A stretch of 64,000 nucleotides of DNA from an uncultured Pelagibacteraceae bacterium (lineage in GTDB: Bacteria > Pseudomonadota > Alphaproteobacteria > Pelagibacterales > Pelagibacteraceae), in assembly GCA_902570695.1 (NCBI GenBank), contig CACFZE010000006.1:1-64000 (forward strand), in the 5' to 3' direction. The notes under the pieces were generated by a model. The model was not told the origin of the DNA and did not search any database. It saw only the letters and a list, made by a program, of their open reading frames with translations. Positions within the stretch are counted from its first letter, which is position 1, and each line of letters begins with the position of its first letter. This document shows positions 16,651 to 25,789 of this stretch, piece by piece. Both the position numbers and the translations under genes were made by a program.

Positions 16651-17829
16651 ATGGTTAATTCAGTTAAAACTTTTTTAAAACAAGTAGGAAAAGATTATCA
16701 AAATCAGTCAGTTAATCCGCCAGTAGTAAGAGCTTCAACGATAATATTTAAAACTCTTCAAGATATAAAGAAAACACAAAGTAATTATAAAAAAAATCCC
16801 TTAAGCAAAAATTTTGATTATGGTAGAAAAGGAACATCAACAACTTTTGCACTACAAGAACTATTAAGAAAAATTGAAAATGCTTATCAAGTTTATTTAA
16901 CACCAACAGGATTTGGTGCAGTTTTTCTTGGAGTGATTAGTGTTGTAAGACCTGGTGATGAAATCATTATAACGGACTCAGTCTACTCTCCCACAAGATT
17001 TTTAACCGAAGACTATTTAAAAAAATTCAATATTAAAGCAGTCTTTTATGATCCAAAAAACTTAGATGACTTAAAAAAAAAAATTACAAATAAGACTAAA
17101 CTTATTTTTGTTGAAAACCCAGGAAGCAACACATTTGAATTTCAAGATTTAAAAAAAATATTATCTTTTGCTAAGAATAAGAATATTTATACAGCTATTG
17201 ATAATACCTGGGGAACACCTTATTTAATCAAGCCTTTAGACTTAGGCTTTGATATGTCTATAGTTTCAGCGACAAAATATTATTCTGGTCATTCAGATGT
17301 TATGGGTGGCAGTTTAGCTATTAAAAAAAGACTTTTTAAACAAGTGGAATTAAGTCAAAAAGCAGTTGGTTTAAGACTAAGTCCTGATGATGCCTATTTA
17401 ATTATGAGAGGACTAAGAACGTTGGATATTAGGTTAGACAAACATCAAGAAAATACCATCAAGGTAGCTAATTTTTTGAGCAAACAAAAAAAAGTTAAAG
17501 AGGTTTTTTACCCAATTAAAAAAAATATTAAACAATACAAAATGTGGAAAAAGTATTATTCAGGATCATCTGGGTTAATGGGTGTAAAAATTATTTCTAG
17601 AAATAAAAATTCTGTAATTAAATTTTTAAATAAACTAAAATTATTTGCCCATGGTTACAGCTGGGGAGGATTTGAAAGTCTTGCTTTATATCAAGACAAA
17701 TTGGCACTGGGCAACAGGAGCTACACAAAGCTGAGTAATAACGAACATATTATAAGATTACATATTGGTTTAGAAGACCCAAATGATTTGATTGCTGACA
17801 TTAAACAGGCTATTAAATCTGTAAGATGA
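16651..17829 (+). CDS. metC: Cystathionine beta-lyase / Cys-Met metabolism PLP enzyme
   Basis: A 392-residue fold-type I enzyme of the Cys/Met metabolism family. The PLP lysine is in SATKYYSGHSDVMGGS, with FDYGRKGTSTTFALQELLRK upstream and SWGGFESLA in the C-terminal domain as in MetC. It probably cleaves cystathionine to homocysteine, or another C-S substrate. It overlaps the MFS gene by 4 nt. Related gamma-lyases cannot be excluded. Confidence 0.82.
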   Translation: MVNSVKTFLKQVGKDYQNQSVNPPVVRASTIIFKTLQDIKKTQSNYKKNPLSKNFDYGRKGTSTTFALQELLRKIENAYQVYLTPTGFGAVFLGVISVVRPGDEIIITDSVYSPTRFLTEDYLKKFNIKAVFYDPKNLDDLKKKITNKTKLIFVENPGSNTFEFQDLKKILSFAKNKNIYTAIDNTWGTPYLIKPLDLGFDMSIVSATKYYSGHSDVMGGSLAIKKRLFKQVELSQKAVGLRLSPDDAYLIMRGLRTLDIRLDKHQENTIKVANFLSKQKKVKEVFYPIKKNIKQYKMWKKYYSGSSGLMGVKIISRNKNSVIKFLNKLKLFAHGYSWGGFESLALYQDKLALGNRSYTKLSNNEHIIRLHIGLEDPNDLIADIKQAIKSVR

Positions 17830-19046
17830 ATAACACCAAATTTTTTCCAACAAAAAAAGCATTAATTACTGTAATAGCTGCATCTGTTGTTGTTATTATT
17901 GCATTAGGAATAAGACAAACTTTTGGAATGTTTTATTTTGATTTTGCAACTGATTTGGATATCACCATAACACAGTTCGGTTTTACAATGGGATTACAGC
18001 TCTTATTGTGGGGTGTTTTCAGTCCTATGTTTGGAATTATTACGGATAAGTATGGTGGTAATATTGCAATCTTTATTGGTTTTGTTTTTTATTTATTAGC
18101 AATTTTATTATTTTATTCAGGTTTTAATACTGGTTATTACTTTACAATAACAATTGGAATATTAGTTGGAGTTGGACTTGGATCCACAGCTATCAGTATA
18201 CCTGTTTCAGTTGTTGCAAAACACTTTCCAGTTTCAAGCAGAACAATAGCAACAGGAATAGTAACTTCAGCAGGATCTTTTGGATATTTTATATCACCAC
18301 TAATCACTAGATACTCACTTGTTGAACATGGATGGGAAAATACAATGTTATTTTTCTGTTTCTTTTTAGGTTTAGGATTAATAGTAGCATTATTTGTTTC
18401 AACACCAAAAATACCTGTCGGTACAAATCAAAATAACAATCAAACAGCTAGAGAAGCTTTAAAAGAGGCTTTTTCAAATAAAAGTTACATCTATCTTACG
18501 TTAGGTTTCTTTGTATGTGGTTGGCACATTGCTTTAGTTGCAACTCATATACCCACTTACATGATTGATAAAGGATTACCAGATTGGTGTGCAGCAATGG
18601 TTTTGGCTTTAATTGGACTTTTTAATATGGTTGGAACAATTACAAGTGGATATCTTGCAACTAGATACAGTCAAAAAATTTTATTAAGTGCAATTTATCT
18701 ACTAAGAGGAGTATCAATTATTTATTTCATATTCCTTCCACCAAGTGTTTTTAATTCAGTAATCTTTGGAATAACATTTGGAATGTTGTGGCTATCAACA
18801 GTTCCACCAACCAATGGAATCATAGGAAAAGTATTTGGAACTAAGTATATCGGATTATTGTATGGAATTGTTTTTGTAAGTCATCAAATTGGATCTTTTT
18901 TAGGAGCTTATTTGAGTGGAGTTTTCTATGAACTTAACGGCAATTTTGATTATGCTTGGTACATATCTATCGCATTATCTATTTTTGCTGGTTTGATACA
19001 TTTACCTATAAAAGAGAAGCCAATTGAAAGACCACAAATCGCATAA
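17826..19046 (+). CDS. Major facilitator superfamily transporter
   Basis: A 406-residue, 12-helix carrier. Typical MFS loops are GIITDKYGGNIAIF (loop 2-3) and GYLATRYSQKILL (loop 8-9). Its layout resembles the oxalate/formate-antiporter-like monocarboxylate group. It overlaps metC by 4 nt in front and the pabB frame behind, so it is within an operon. Substrate unknown. Confidence 0.88.
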   Translation: MNNTKFFPTKKALITVIAASVVVIIALGIRQTFGMFYFDFATDLDITITQFGFTMGLQLLLWGVFSPMFGIITDKYGGNIAIFIGFVFYLLAILLFYSGFNTGYYFTITIGILVGVGLGSTAISIPVSVVAKHFPVSSRTIATGIVTSAGSFGYFISPLITRYSLVEHGWENTMLFFCFFLGLGLIVALFVSTPKIPVGTNQNNNQTAREALKEAFSNKSYIYLTLGFFVCGWHIALVATHIPTYMIDKGLPDWCAAMVLALIGLFNMVGTITSGYLATRYSQKILLSAIYLLRGVSIIYFIFLPPSVFNSVIFGITFGMLWLSTVPPTNGIIGKVFGTKYIGLLYGIVFVSHQIGSFLGAYLSGVFYELNGNFDYAWYISIALSIFAGLIHLPIKEKPIERPQIA

Positions 19047-20238
19047 ACTTAAATTTAACCCGTATTTAGAAAAACTTTATCAATCAGATAAGCCACTGAT
19101 AATCTACAAAGTTGATAATGGTTATGACATTTATACAGATTTTTCTAAAAAAATTAATTTAACAAAAAAAAATATACATAAATTTTTAAACTCTTTTGAA
19201 AGAATGAAATATAAAAAAGAAACGGATCAATATGTTGGTTTTTTTGGATATGAAATTTTAAATTATTTACTTGGTATTAAAATTAGCAAACATTCTAAAA
19301 ATGGTTTTTATAAAGGAGTTTTTTACAAACCAGAAACAATCATTAAAATAAGAGATAATATTTCAATATTTTCAAATAAAAAAAAGCACGAATTTAATAA
19401 TTATTTTAAACCAACTAAAATTTTATCACCCTTTAAATTAAATATTAAATATCAAAAATACAAAAAAATATTTGATATTTTTTCAAAAAAAATTAGACAA
19501 GGAGAAACATATCAAATAAAAATTTGCACAAAATATCGTAATAAATCTTCAATAAATCCAATTAATTTTTTCTGGAGATTAATGAAGTCAAATGCTTCAC
19601 CAGAATCTTTTATGATAAGAGATAAAAATTATTCTATTGTAAGCTGCTCACCTGAAACTTTATTATTAAAAAAAGGTAACAAAATCATTACCAAGCCTAT
19701 TGCTGGCACATTAAGAAAAACTAAAAAATCTAACAGATCTAGTGCCTTAAAGTTTTTTAGAAATAACATTAAAGAGACTAAAGAACATAATATGATTGTT
19801 GATATGGAAAGAAGTGATTTATCCAGAGTTTGTATTCCAGGAACAGTAAAAATTGATAAAGAAAAGTATGTTGAGGAATACAGACACTTATTTCATTATG
19901 TTACAACCATATCTGGAAGCCTATTAAAAGGTATGACTATAAAAAATATTATCAAATCTATGATGCCTGGTGGATCAGTTATAGGCTGTCCCAAAGTAAG
20001 AACTTTGGAATTATTAAATCAACAAGAAAAAGAGAATAGAAATATTTTTACAGGTAGTTTTGGCTATATAAAATTTAATAAAGATATGAGATTTAACATA
20101 ATAATAAGATCTATACTAAATTATAAAAATACATCAGAAATATCTGCAGCATCTGGAGTTGTACTAGATAGTGCAGCAAAAAAAGAATTTAATGAAAATT
20201 TTATCAAAGCAAAATCATTATTAGAATTATTTAAATGA
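19024..20238 (+). CDS. pabB: Aminodeoxychorismate synthase component I
   Basis: A 404-residue chorismate-binding enzyme. Family motifs include RQGETYQIKICTKYR, SPETLLLKKGNKIITKPIAGT, MIVDMERSDLSRVC, and MPGGSVIGCPKVRTLELL. With PabA ammonia it makes 4-amino-4-deoxychorismate for folate. TTG 19024, 23 nt inside the MFS gene, is the only visible start compatible with the N-terminal length, so the start is uncertain. The motif PIAGT rather than anthranilate-type sequence, and the pabC neighbour, favour PabB over TrpE. Confidence 0.88.
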   Translation: MKDHKSHKLKFNPYLEKLYQSDKPLIIYKVDNGYDIYTDFSKKINLTKKNIHKFLNSFERMKYKKETDQYVGFFGYEILNYLLGIKISKHSKNGFYKGVFYKPETIIKIRDNISIFSNKKKHEFNNYFKPTKILSPFKLNIKYQKYKKIFDIFSKKIRQGETYQIKICTKYRNKSSINPINFFWRLMKSNASPESFMIRDKNYSIVSCSPETLLLKKGNKIITKPIAGTLRKTKKSNRSSALKFFRNNIKETKEHNMIVDMERSDLSRVCIPGTVKIDKEKYVEEYRHLFHYVTTISGSLLKGMTIKNIIKSMMPGGSVIGCPKVRTLELLNQQEKENRNIFTGSFGYIKFNKDMRFNIIIRSILNYKNTSEISAASGVVLDSAAKKEFNENFIKAKSLLELFK

Positions 20239-20801
20239 TTTATATAATAGACCATCAGGATTCATTCACATGGAATGTAGTTCATCAATTCTCTCAGTTT
20301 GATAAAGTTTATTGTTCAAATTATTTTGAAATAAATAACAGTTTATTAAATAAATCTAATACAATTGTATTATCTCCTGGACCCGGTTCACCCAAAGATT
20401 ATCCAAATACTTCAAAAATTTATAATAAATTTAAAGGAAGAAAAAAAATCATAGGAATTTGCTTAGGGTACCAGCAAATATTACATTGTGAAAATGCCAA
20501 AATTATTCAACAAAGGAGAATATTCCATGGTTATCAATCTGAAGTAAAAGTTGTTTCGAATAAATCCATCTTTAGAAAGAATTCTAAATTTAAAGTCGGA
20601 AGATATCATTCACTTAAGCTTCAAGAGCCATTTATTAAAGAAAATTTTGATATTACTATGAGATGCGCTAAAACTAATATTGCTATGGCTTTCGAAAACA
20701 AAAGAGATGATGTATATGGTTTTCAATTTCATCCAGAATCTTTTTTAACAACAAATGGTAAAATTCTTATTAAAAAAATCTTACAGTCGAAAAGATCTTA
20801 A
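20235..20801 (+). CDS. pabA: Aminodeoxychorismate synthase glutamine amidotransferase
   Basis: A 188-residue class I glutaminase. The N-terminus DHQDSFTWNVVHQF, oxyanion LSPGPGSPKD, nucleophile Cys in IGICLGYQQI, and catalytic HPE in FQFHPESF are all present. It supplies ammonia to PabB, whose stop it overlaps by 4 nt. The dedicated pabB-pabA-pabC order points to pABA rather than tryptophan synthesis. Confidence 0.9.
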   Translation: MIYIIDHQDSFTWNVVHQFSQFDKVYCSNYFEINNSLLNKSNTIVLSPGPGSPKDYPNTSKIYNKFKGRKKIIGICLGYQQILHCENAKIIQQRRIFHGYQSEVKVVSNKSIFRKNSKFKVGRYHSLKLQEPFIKENFDITMRCAKTNIAMAFENKRDDVYGFQFHPESFLTTNGKILIKKILQSKRS

Positions 20802-21531
20802 AGAAAAAGAATTTAAAGATCTATGGAATGCCCACGGGGTTTTCACAACCATGTGGATCTATGGAAAGCCTCAAAAGATTTTATTTTTTAAAGAACACAT
20901 AACAAATCTTATTAAGTCTACTAAAAATTATAAAATTTATGATCGAAATTTAAAAAGAAATATATTTAAAATAATTAAATCGAATTTAAATAAACAAAAA
21001 AATTATAATCATTTATTGAGAATTGCTGTTACCAAAAGTTTAATTTCTATTTCTTTGAGAGATAAATTAAAAATTAAAAAAAATCTCCAGTTAAAGTTAG
21101 TAAATTATAATAGAATTGAGCCTGAGCATAAAAATCTAAAGTATAAATTTATTTTAAAAAGCTTATCTAAAATGGATAACACAAAATCTGATATTGCGCT
21201 TTGCTCAAACGGAAAAATTCTCGAAACAGGAACTTCAAATATTATTTTTATAAAAGATAATAAATATTATTCACCTATAAGTAAATTTTATCGAGGAGTT
21301 AATCTAAAGTTTTTTGAAAAGCAATTTAAAATAAAAAAAACCAATATTAATATAAATAATTTAAATCAATATGAGGAAATACTTTTAATCGGATCTGGAA
21401 AGGGAGTTTCCACAGTTTCATCTATAAAAGAAAAAAACTGGAATAGAAAAAAATATAAATCTTATGAAACTTTTGTAAGTAAATATCAAACTAAAGTACT
21501 AAAACAAAAAAAATTGAGTAATTATTTATGA
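20755..21531 (+). CDS. pabC: Aminodeoxychorismate lyase
   Basis: A 258-residue class IV PLP enzyme (branched-chain aminotransferase fold) releasing pyruvate from aminodeoxychorismate to give pABA. Lysine in LKSLSKMDN is the probable PLP site, and ALCSNGKILETGTSNIIFI is the family pattern. ATG 20755 lies 47 nt inside pabA; no other start occurs before the conserved N-terminal region. The sequence is diverged, so D-amino-acid aminotransferase relatives remain possible, but the operon argues for PabC. Confidence 0.8.
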   Translation: MVKFLLKKSYSRKDLKEKEFKDLWNAHGVFTTMWIYGKPQKILFFKEHITNLIKSTKNYKIYDRNLKRNIFKIIKSNLNKQKNYNHLLRIAVTKSLISISLRDKLKIKKNLQLKLVNYNRIEPEHKNLKYKFILKSLSKMDNTKSDIALCSNGKILETGTSNIIFIKDNKYYSPISKFYRGVNLKFFEKQFKIKKTNININNLNQYEEILLIGSGKGVSTVSSIKEKNWNRKKYKSYETFVSKYQTKVLKQKKLSNYL

Positions 21532-21926
21532 AAAATCCTAATAACCCTTGCATATTCTGTTTTACAAAGAAAAAGGAATATCTTTTCGAAAACGAACTAG
21601 CTTATGCAACTACTGACACTTACCCTGTTTCAAAATTTCATTCTCTTATAATTCCAAAGCGGTGTGTAAAAAATTATTTTGATCTAACTTCAAATGAAAT
21701 ACTAGCTTGCAATAAATTAATAAAGAAACTAAAAAAAAAAATTGAAATGAACGATAAATCTGTAAAAGGTTTTAATATTGGTACAAATTCGGGCAAGGTT
21801 GCTGGACAATCTATTAATCATTGTCATATTCATTTGATTCCAAGAAGAAAAGGTGATGTAAAAAATCCTCAAGGCGGTGTAAGAGGTGTAATCGCCTCTA
21901 AACAGCATTATGTTAGAAAAAAGTAA
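21528..21926 (+). CDS. HIT-family hydrolase
   Basis: A 132-residue histidine-triad protein with the HxHxH motif in INHCHIHLIPRR. The N-terminal CIFCFTKKKEYLFENELAYA matches HIT proteins of the diadenosine tetraphosphate or AMP-lysine hydrolase type. It overlaps pabC by 4 nt and ends the operon before a terminator. A nucleotide-conjugate hydrolase; exact substrate unknown. Confidence 0.88.
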   Translation: MKNPNNPCIFCFTKKKEYLFENELAYATTDTYPVSKFHSLIIPKRCVKNYFDLTSNEILACNKLIKKLKKKIEMNDKSVKGFNIGTNSGKVAGQSINHCHIHLIPRRKGDVKNPQGGVRGVIASKQHYVRKK

Positions 21927-21944
21927 AGTTTATTAACAATTTTG

Positions 21945-21987
21945 TCTCAAGGTGAGATTATTAGTCAGTTGAACTAATATTTTTTTT
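21945..21987 (+). terminator. Double hairpin terminator after the pab operon
   Basis: TCTCA/TGAGA (21945-21957) is followed by TATTAGT (21959-21965) pairing with ACTAATA (21973-21979), then eight T bases. Confidence 0.85.
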
Positions 21988-22032
21988 AGATTATGAACTT
22001 AGATTAGTATTATATTTAGCGGAGATAATAAT

Positions 22033-22827
22033 ATGTTCACAACAAATCCATTTGCTGTCCTTTCCTCAACAGTCCCTTCAATTGCCTTGCAAGCATTTGT
22101 TTTATTGATGTTAGCATTGGTGGTAATTGGAACACTGATGGATATTATTCATAAGAAGAATGTAAAATATTTTTTTAATAATGCTAAAAAAGCAAAAAAA
22201 GCAGCAAGTAGAGATTTAAGTCTTGGAGAGAAAACTGCGATAATTTCTAAAACAGTAGTACATGATATTGGAACTACATCTGAATTAGGTTTGGGTAAAA
22301 GAAGATTTGCACATGTATTAGGAATGTATGGAACAATATTATTTTGGATCGGGTCAGGTGTAATGATATTTGGATATTCTTCTCCTAATGCGTTAACTCC
22401 ATCTATATGGCCAATCATTTGGCACGCTGGTGCAATTTTAACTTGTCTTGGAGCTTATTGGTTTTGGTTTTTTTTAAGAGTAGATGTATCAGCTGAAGCT
22501 CACTCAGTTTTTAGAATCATAAAAGCAGATTTATTTGTTTTAGCTTTAGTATTATCTTCTACGTTTGGTTTAGCTTGGTCGTATTTCCAATATTCAGGAT
22601 CTTCTGGTTTAAGCACTTTATTTTTAATTTTGTTTGCAGTAGCAAACATAGTTTTATTTGGAGGAGTTTACTGGTCTAAATTTGCTCATATGTTCTATAA
22701 ACCAGGTGCTGCAATCCAAAAAAATTTAGCAGAAGCAGATGGTTCTAGAGATAATTTACCTCCACCTGCAGATGCTCCAGAACAATTTGGACTTGGAATT
22801 AAACGTGAGGCACCAAAGCACTATTAA
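22033..22827 (+). CDS. aprM: AprM-like membrane anchor of APS reductase
   Basis: A 264-residue protein with about five helices, directly upstream of aprB. His residues within membrane segments (KRRFAHVLGMYGTILFW, PIIWHAGAILTCLGAYWFW) could bind haem or quinone. Established knowledge: in sulfur oxidisers and Pelagibacter, an AprM membrane protein accompanies AprBA and links it to the quinone pool. Assignment rests on position and topology. Confidence 0.8.
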   Translation: MFTTNPFAVLSSTVPSIALQAFVLLMLALVVIGTLMDIIHKKNVKYFFNNAKKAKKAASRDLSLGEKTAIISKTVVHDIGTTSELGLGKRRFAHVLGMYGTILFWIGSGVMIFGYSSPNALTPSIWPIIWHAGAILTCLGAYWFWFFLRVDVSAEAHSVFRIIKADLFVLALVLSSTFGLAWSYFQYSGSSGLSTLFLILFAVANIVLFGGVYWSKFAHMFYKPGAAIQKNLAEADGSRDNLPPPADAPEQFGLGIKREAPKHY

Positions 22828-22866
22828 TATGATTGATAAAATTTTAAAGAAAGGTAATAAATAGAT

Positions 22867-23337
22867 ATGTCAACTTTTGTATATATGACGAGATGTGATG
22901 GTTGTGGTCATTGCGTAGATATATGTCCATCAGATATCATGCACATAGACGAAACTATTAGAAGAGCAAAAAATATAGAACCAAATTTTTGTTGGGAATG
23001 CTATTCATGTGTTAAAGCATGTCCTAATCATGCAATTGATGTAAGAGGTTATGCTGACTTTGCTCCAATGGGACATAGCGTTAGAGTTAGAAGAGAAGAA
23101 GAAAAAGGAACTATTTCTTGGAGAATTAAATTTAGAAATGGAACAGAGAAAAATTTTGTATCACCAATAACAACTAAGCCTTGGGGAAAATTTATACCAA
23201 AATTAGCTGAAGCTGATACTCCTAACCAGGGAGAGATTAATTCACAAATTTTATATAATGAACCACATGGCTTGAATACTGAAAAAGATTTACCAACCTT
23301 AGACAAAAATTCATTTAAGCAAGGTGTTTATTATTAA
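22867..23337 (+). CDS. aprB: Adenylylsulfate reductase beta subunit
   Basis: A 156-residue ferredoxin-type subunit with two [4Fe-4S] sites: CDGCGHCVDICPSD at residues 10-23 and CWECYSCVKACPNHAID. The C-terminal tail wraps AprA in known structures. It passes electrons between AprA FAD and the membrane anchor. Its stop overlaps the aprA start (TAATG), so the subunits are made together. Confidence 0.95.
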   Translation: MSTFVYMTRCDGCGHCVDICPSDIMHIDETIRRAKNIEPNFCWECYSCVKACPNHAIDVRGYADFAPMGHSVRVRREEEKGTISWRIKFRNGTEKNFVSPITTKPWGKFIPKLAEADTPNQGEINSQILYNEPHGLNTEKDLPTLDKNSFKQGVYY

Positions 23338-25196
23338 TGGCGAAGCACAAAACTATAATCGAAGAATGTGATGTACTAGTTGTCGGTGGAGGTATGGCCG
23401 GAACAGGAGCTACCTTTGAGGCAAGACACTGGGGAAGAGATTTAAAAATAATTTGTGTAGAAAAAGCAAATATAGACAGAAGTGGTGCAGTTGCTCAAGG
23501 TCTTTACGCTATTAACTGTTATATGGGAATGCAGTGGGGCGAGAATATGCCAGAAGATCATGTAAGGTACGCTAGAAATGATTTGATGGGTCTTGTTAGA
23601 GAAGATTTAGGTTATGACATGGTTCGTCATGTAGATTCAACTGTTCATATGTTTGATGAATGGGGTCTTCCAATGATGAAAAATAAAGAAACTGGAAGAT
23701 ATCAAAGAGAAGGTAAGTGGCAAATAATGATTCACGGTGAGAGTTACAAACCAATTGTAGCTGAGGCCGCAAAAAAATCTGCTGATAAAATTTATAATAG
23801 AATAATGATTACCCATCTTTTAAAAGATGAAAAAAATCCAAACCGAATAGCGGGCGCAGTTGGCTTTAATGTCAGAACTGGAAATTTTCACGTATTTAAA
23901 TCAAGAACGGTAGTTGTTTCTGCTGGAGGAGCTTCGCATATATTTAAACCAAGAGCAGTTGGTGAAGGTATGGGTAGAACATGGTATGCACCCTGGAGTA
24001 ATGGATCTGCTTACGCGTTACCTATTCAAGCAGGGGCAAAAATGACTCAAATGGAAAATAGAATTGTGCTTTGTAGGTTTAAAGATGGTTATGGTCCAGT
24101 TGGAGCTTATTTCTTACATTTAAAAACTTATACTCAAAACGCTAATGGCGAAAATTATGAGAAGAAATGGTATGAAGCTACTAAAGAATTAGTAGGTGAA
24201 TATATAGACCATCATCCAACACCAACATGTTTAAGAAATCATGCATTTATTCAAGAAACAGCTGCAGGCGGTGGACCAATCCACATGGTTACAAAAGAAG
24301 CATTCCAAGACCCACACTTAGAAACAGTTGGATGGGAAAATTTCTTAGGAATGACGGTTGGACAAGCGGTTGTATGGGCATCTCAAAATATTGATCCAAA
24401 ATACACAAATCCTGAATTAACAACTTCTGAGCCATATGTAATGGGATCTCATGCTACATGTTCAGGGGCATGGGTTAGTGGACCAGAAGATATAGCACCT
24501 GATGAATATTTTTGGGGATATAATAGAATGATGACTATCGATGGATTATTTGGAGCAGGAGATGCAGTTGGTGGAAGTGCTCACAAGTTTTCATCTGGCT
24601 CATTTACAGAAGGAAGGTTAGCGTCTAAAGCTGCTGTTAAATATATTCAAGATAAAAAAGCTGATGATATCGAAGTTTCTGATGCTCAGTTAGAGAAGCT
24701 TAAAGAAGAAATATTTAAGCCAATTGAGAATTATACAGTGGGAAGAAATGAAATTACTGGAGGAACTGTTTCTCCAAGCTATATTTTACCTATACAAGGA
24801 TTACAAAGACTACAAAAAATTATGGATGAATATTGTGGTGGATTAACAAATAATTACATGACAAACGATAATCTACTTAAAAAAGGCTTAGAACAGCTAC
24901 AATTACTTCAAGAAGACTTAGATCATGTCGGAGCTGAAGATTATCACCAATTGATGAGAGCATGGGAACTTAAGCACAGAGCTGTAACATCAGAATGTGT
25001 TGCTCATCATACTTTATTTAGAGAAGAAACGCGTTGGCCAGGTTATTATTATAGAGGCGATCATATGAAACTTGATGATGAAAACTGGCATTGTCTAACT
25101 GTTTCTAGAAGAGATCCTGAAACTGGAAAATTTGAAATGGAGAAAAAGCCTGTTTATCATATCGTAGATGATAAAGAGAAGAAGCAAGCTTCCTAA
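23337..25196 (+). CDS. aprA: Adenylylsulfate reductase alpha subunit
   Basis: A 619-residue flavoprotein of the fumarate-reductase fold. The FAD site VVGGGMAGTGATFEARHWG is at about residues 15-33, FVVSAGGASHIFKPR-like sequence lies in the middle, and the GAGDAVGGSAHKFSSGSFTEG region near 410-430 is typical of AprA. It interconverts APS with sulfite plus AMP. In aerobic SAR11 the oxidative direction, removing sulfite from sulfonate breakdown, is expected. No ATP sulfurylase (sat) gene is in this window, so the fate of APS is not shown. Confidence 0.95.
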   Translation: MAKHKTIIEECDVLVVGGGMAGTGATFEARHWGRDLKIICVEKANIDRSGAVAQGLYAINCYMGMQWGENMPEDHVRYARNDLMGLVREDLGYDMVRHVDSTVHMFDEWGLPMMKNKETGRYQREGKWQIMIHGESYKPIVAEAAKKSADKIYNRIMITHLLKDEKNPNRIAGAVGFNVRTGNFHVFKSRTVVVSAGGASHIFKPRAVGEGMGRTWYAPWSNGSAYALPIQAGAKMTQMENRIVLCRFKDGYGPVGAYFLHLKTYTQNANGENYEKKWYEATKELVGEYIDHHPTPTCLRNHAFIQETAAGGGPIHMVTKEAFQDPHLETVGWENFLGMTVGQAVVWASQNIDPKYTNPELTTSEPYVMGSHATCSGAWVSGPEDIAPDEYFWGYNRMMTIDGLFGAGDAVGGSAHKFSSGSFTEGRLASKAAVKYIQDKKADDIEVSDAQLEKLKEEIFKPIENYTVGRNEITGGTVSPSYILPIQGLQRLQKIMDEYCGGLTNNYMTNDNLLKKGLEQLQLLQEDLDHVGAEDYHQLMRAWELKHRAVTSECVAHHTLFREETRWPGYYYRGDHMKLDDENWHCLTVSRRDPETGKFEMEKKPVYHIVDDKEKKQAS

Positions 25197-25205
25197 CCAT
25201 TTTAG

Positions 25206-25556
25206 ATGAGTATTGTCGACAAATCAGACGAAGAAATCATTAAAATTGCTGATCCCATCTGGGCTAATATGGTTAGATGTTCTAATATGAAGGATTATGG
25301 TGGTTTTACGAGAGATTTATCATCACAAATGTTATATGGCGCTAACGAAGTAGAGCTTGGCAAGCAATGGGCTAGTAATAAACTCATCTCAAGTCTTAAA
25401 GAGGGGTGTAAAGCAATAGGTTGTCTAAGAAGAGGTTTGTACGTGACTGTTATCTATAAACAAAACAGTACAGAGATACCAGGTGACTTTTTAGGAAGAC
25501 TTGTTCTCGGAGAAGAAGGTGATGAGGTCAAAGTCTTCGGAGCAACTATTTTTTAA
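25206..25556 (+). CDS. Conserved-looking protein of unknown function in the apr operon
   Basis: A 116-residue soluble protein starting 9 nt after aprA. No recognised family. It has Cys residues in MVRCSNMKDYGGF and EGCKAIGCLRRGLYV, and a beta-rich C-terminal part (GRLVLGEEGDEVKVFGAT). Spacing argues that it works with AprBA, perhaps in assembly, product binding or APS handling. No function is claimed beyond that. Confidence 0.7.
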   Translation: MSIVDKSDEEIIKIADPIWANMVRCSNMKDYGGFTRDLSSQMLYGANEVELGKQWASNKLISSLKEGCKAIGCLRRGLYVTVIYKQNSTEIPGDFLGRLVLGEEGDEVKVFGATIF

Positions 25557-25602
25557 CTTTTTAATTTGACTATCCTTAAATTTATGTTATTTGCCGCTAC
25601 AA

Positions 25603-25743
25603 ATGCACTTAACAGATAACTTAAAAAAACTATCAAATTTTTTTTCAAATCCTTCAATTACAGTTATCAAGTCATTTTTATATTTATTTTTATTTTTATC
25701 TTGGGTTACAATCATATTTGGAACTTTTCAAAATTATCTTTAA
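25603..25743 (+). CDS. Possible small membrane protein
   Basis: A 46-codon frame with a polar start (MHLTDNLKKLSNFF) and one hydrophobic segment (FLYLFLFLSWVTIIFG). It lies in the 233-nt gap between the apr operon and the next TauE/SafE gene. There is no strong Shine-Dalgarno, so it may be chance in AT-rich DNA. The rest of the gap shows nothing recognisable. Confidence 0.35.
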   Translation: MHLTDNLKKLSNFFSNPSITVIKSFLYLFLFLSWVTIIFGTFQNYL

Positions 25744-25789
25744 TAATCAAAAAAGTTGACTTTAAACCTCTCTAGGAATAACTGTAGGT

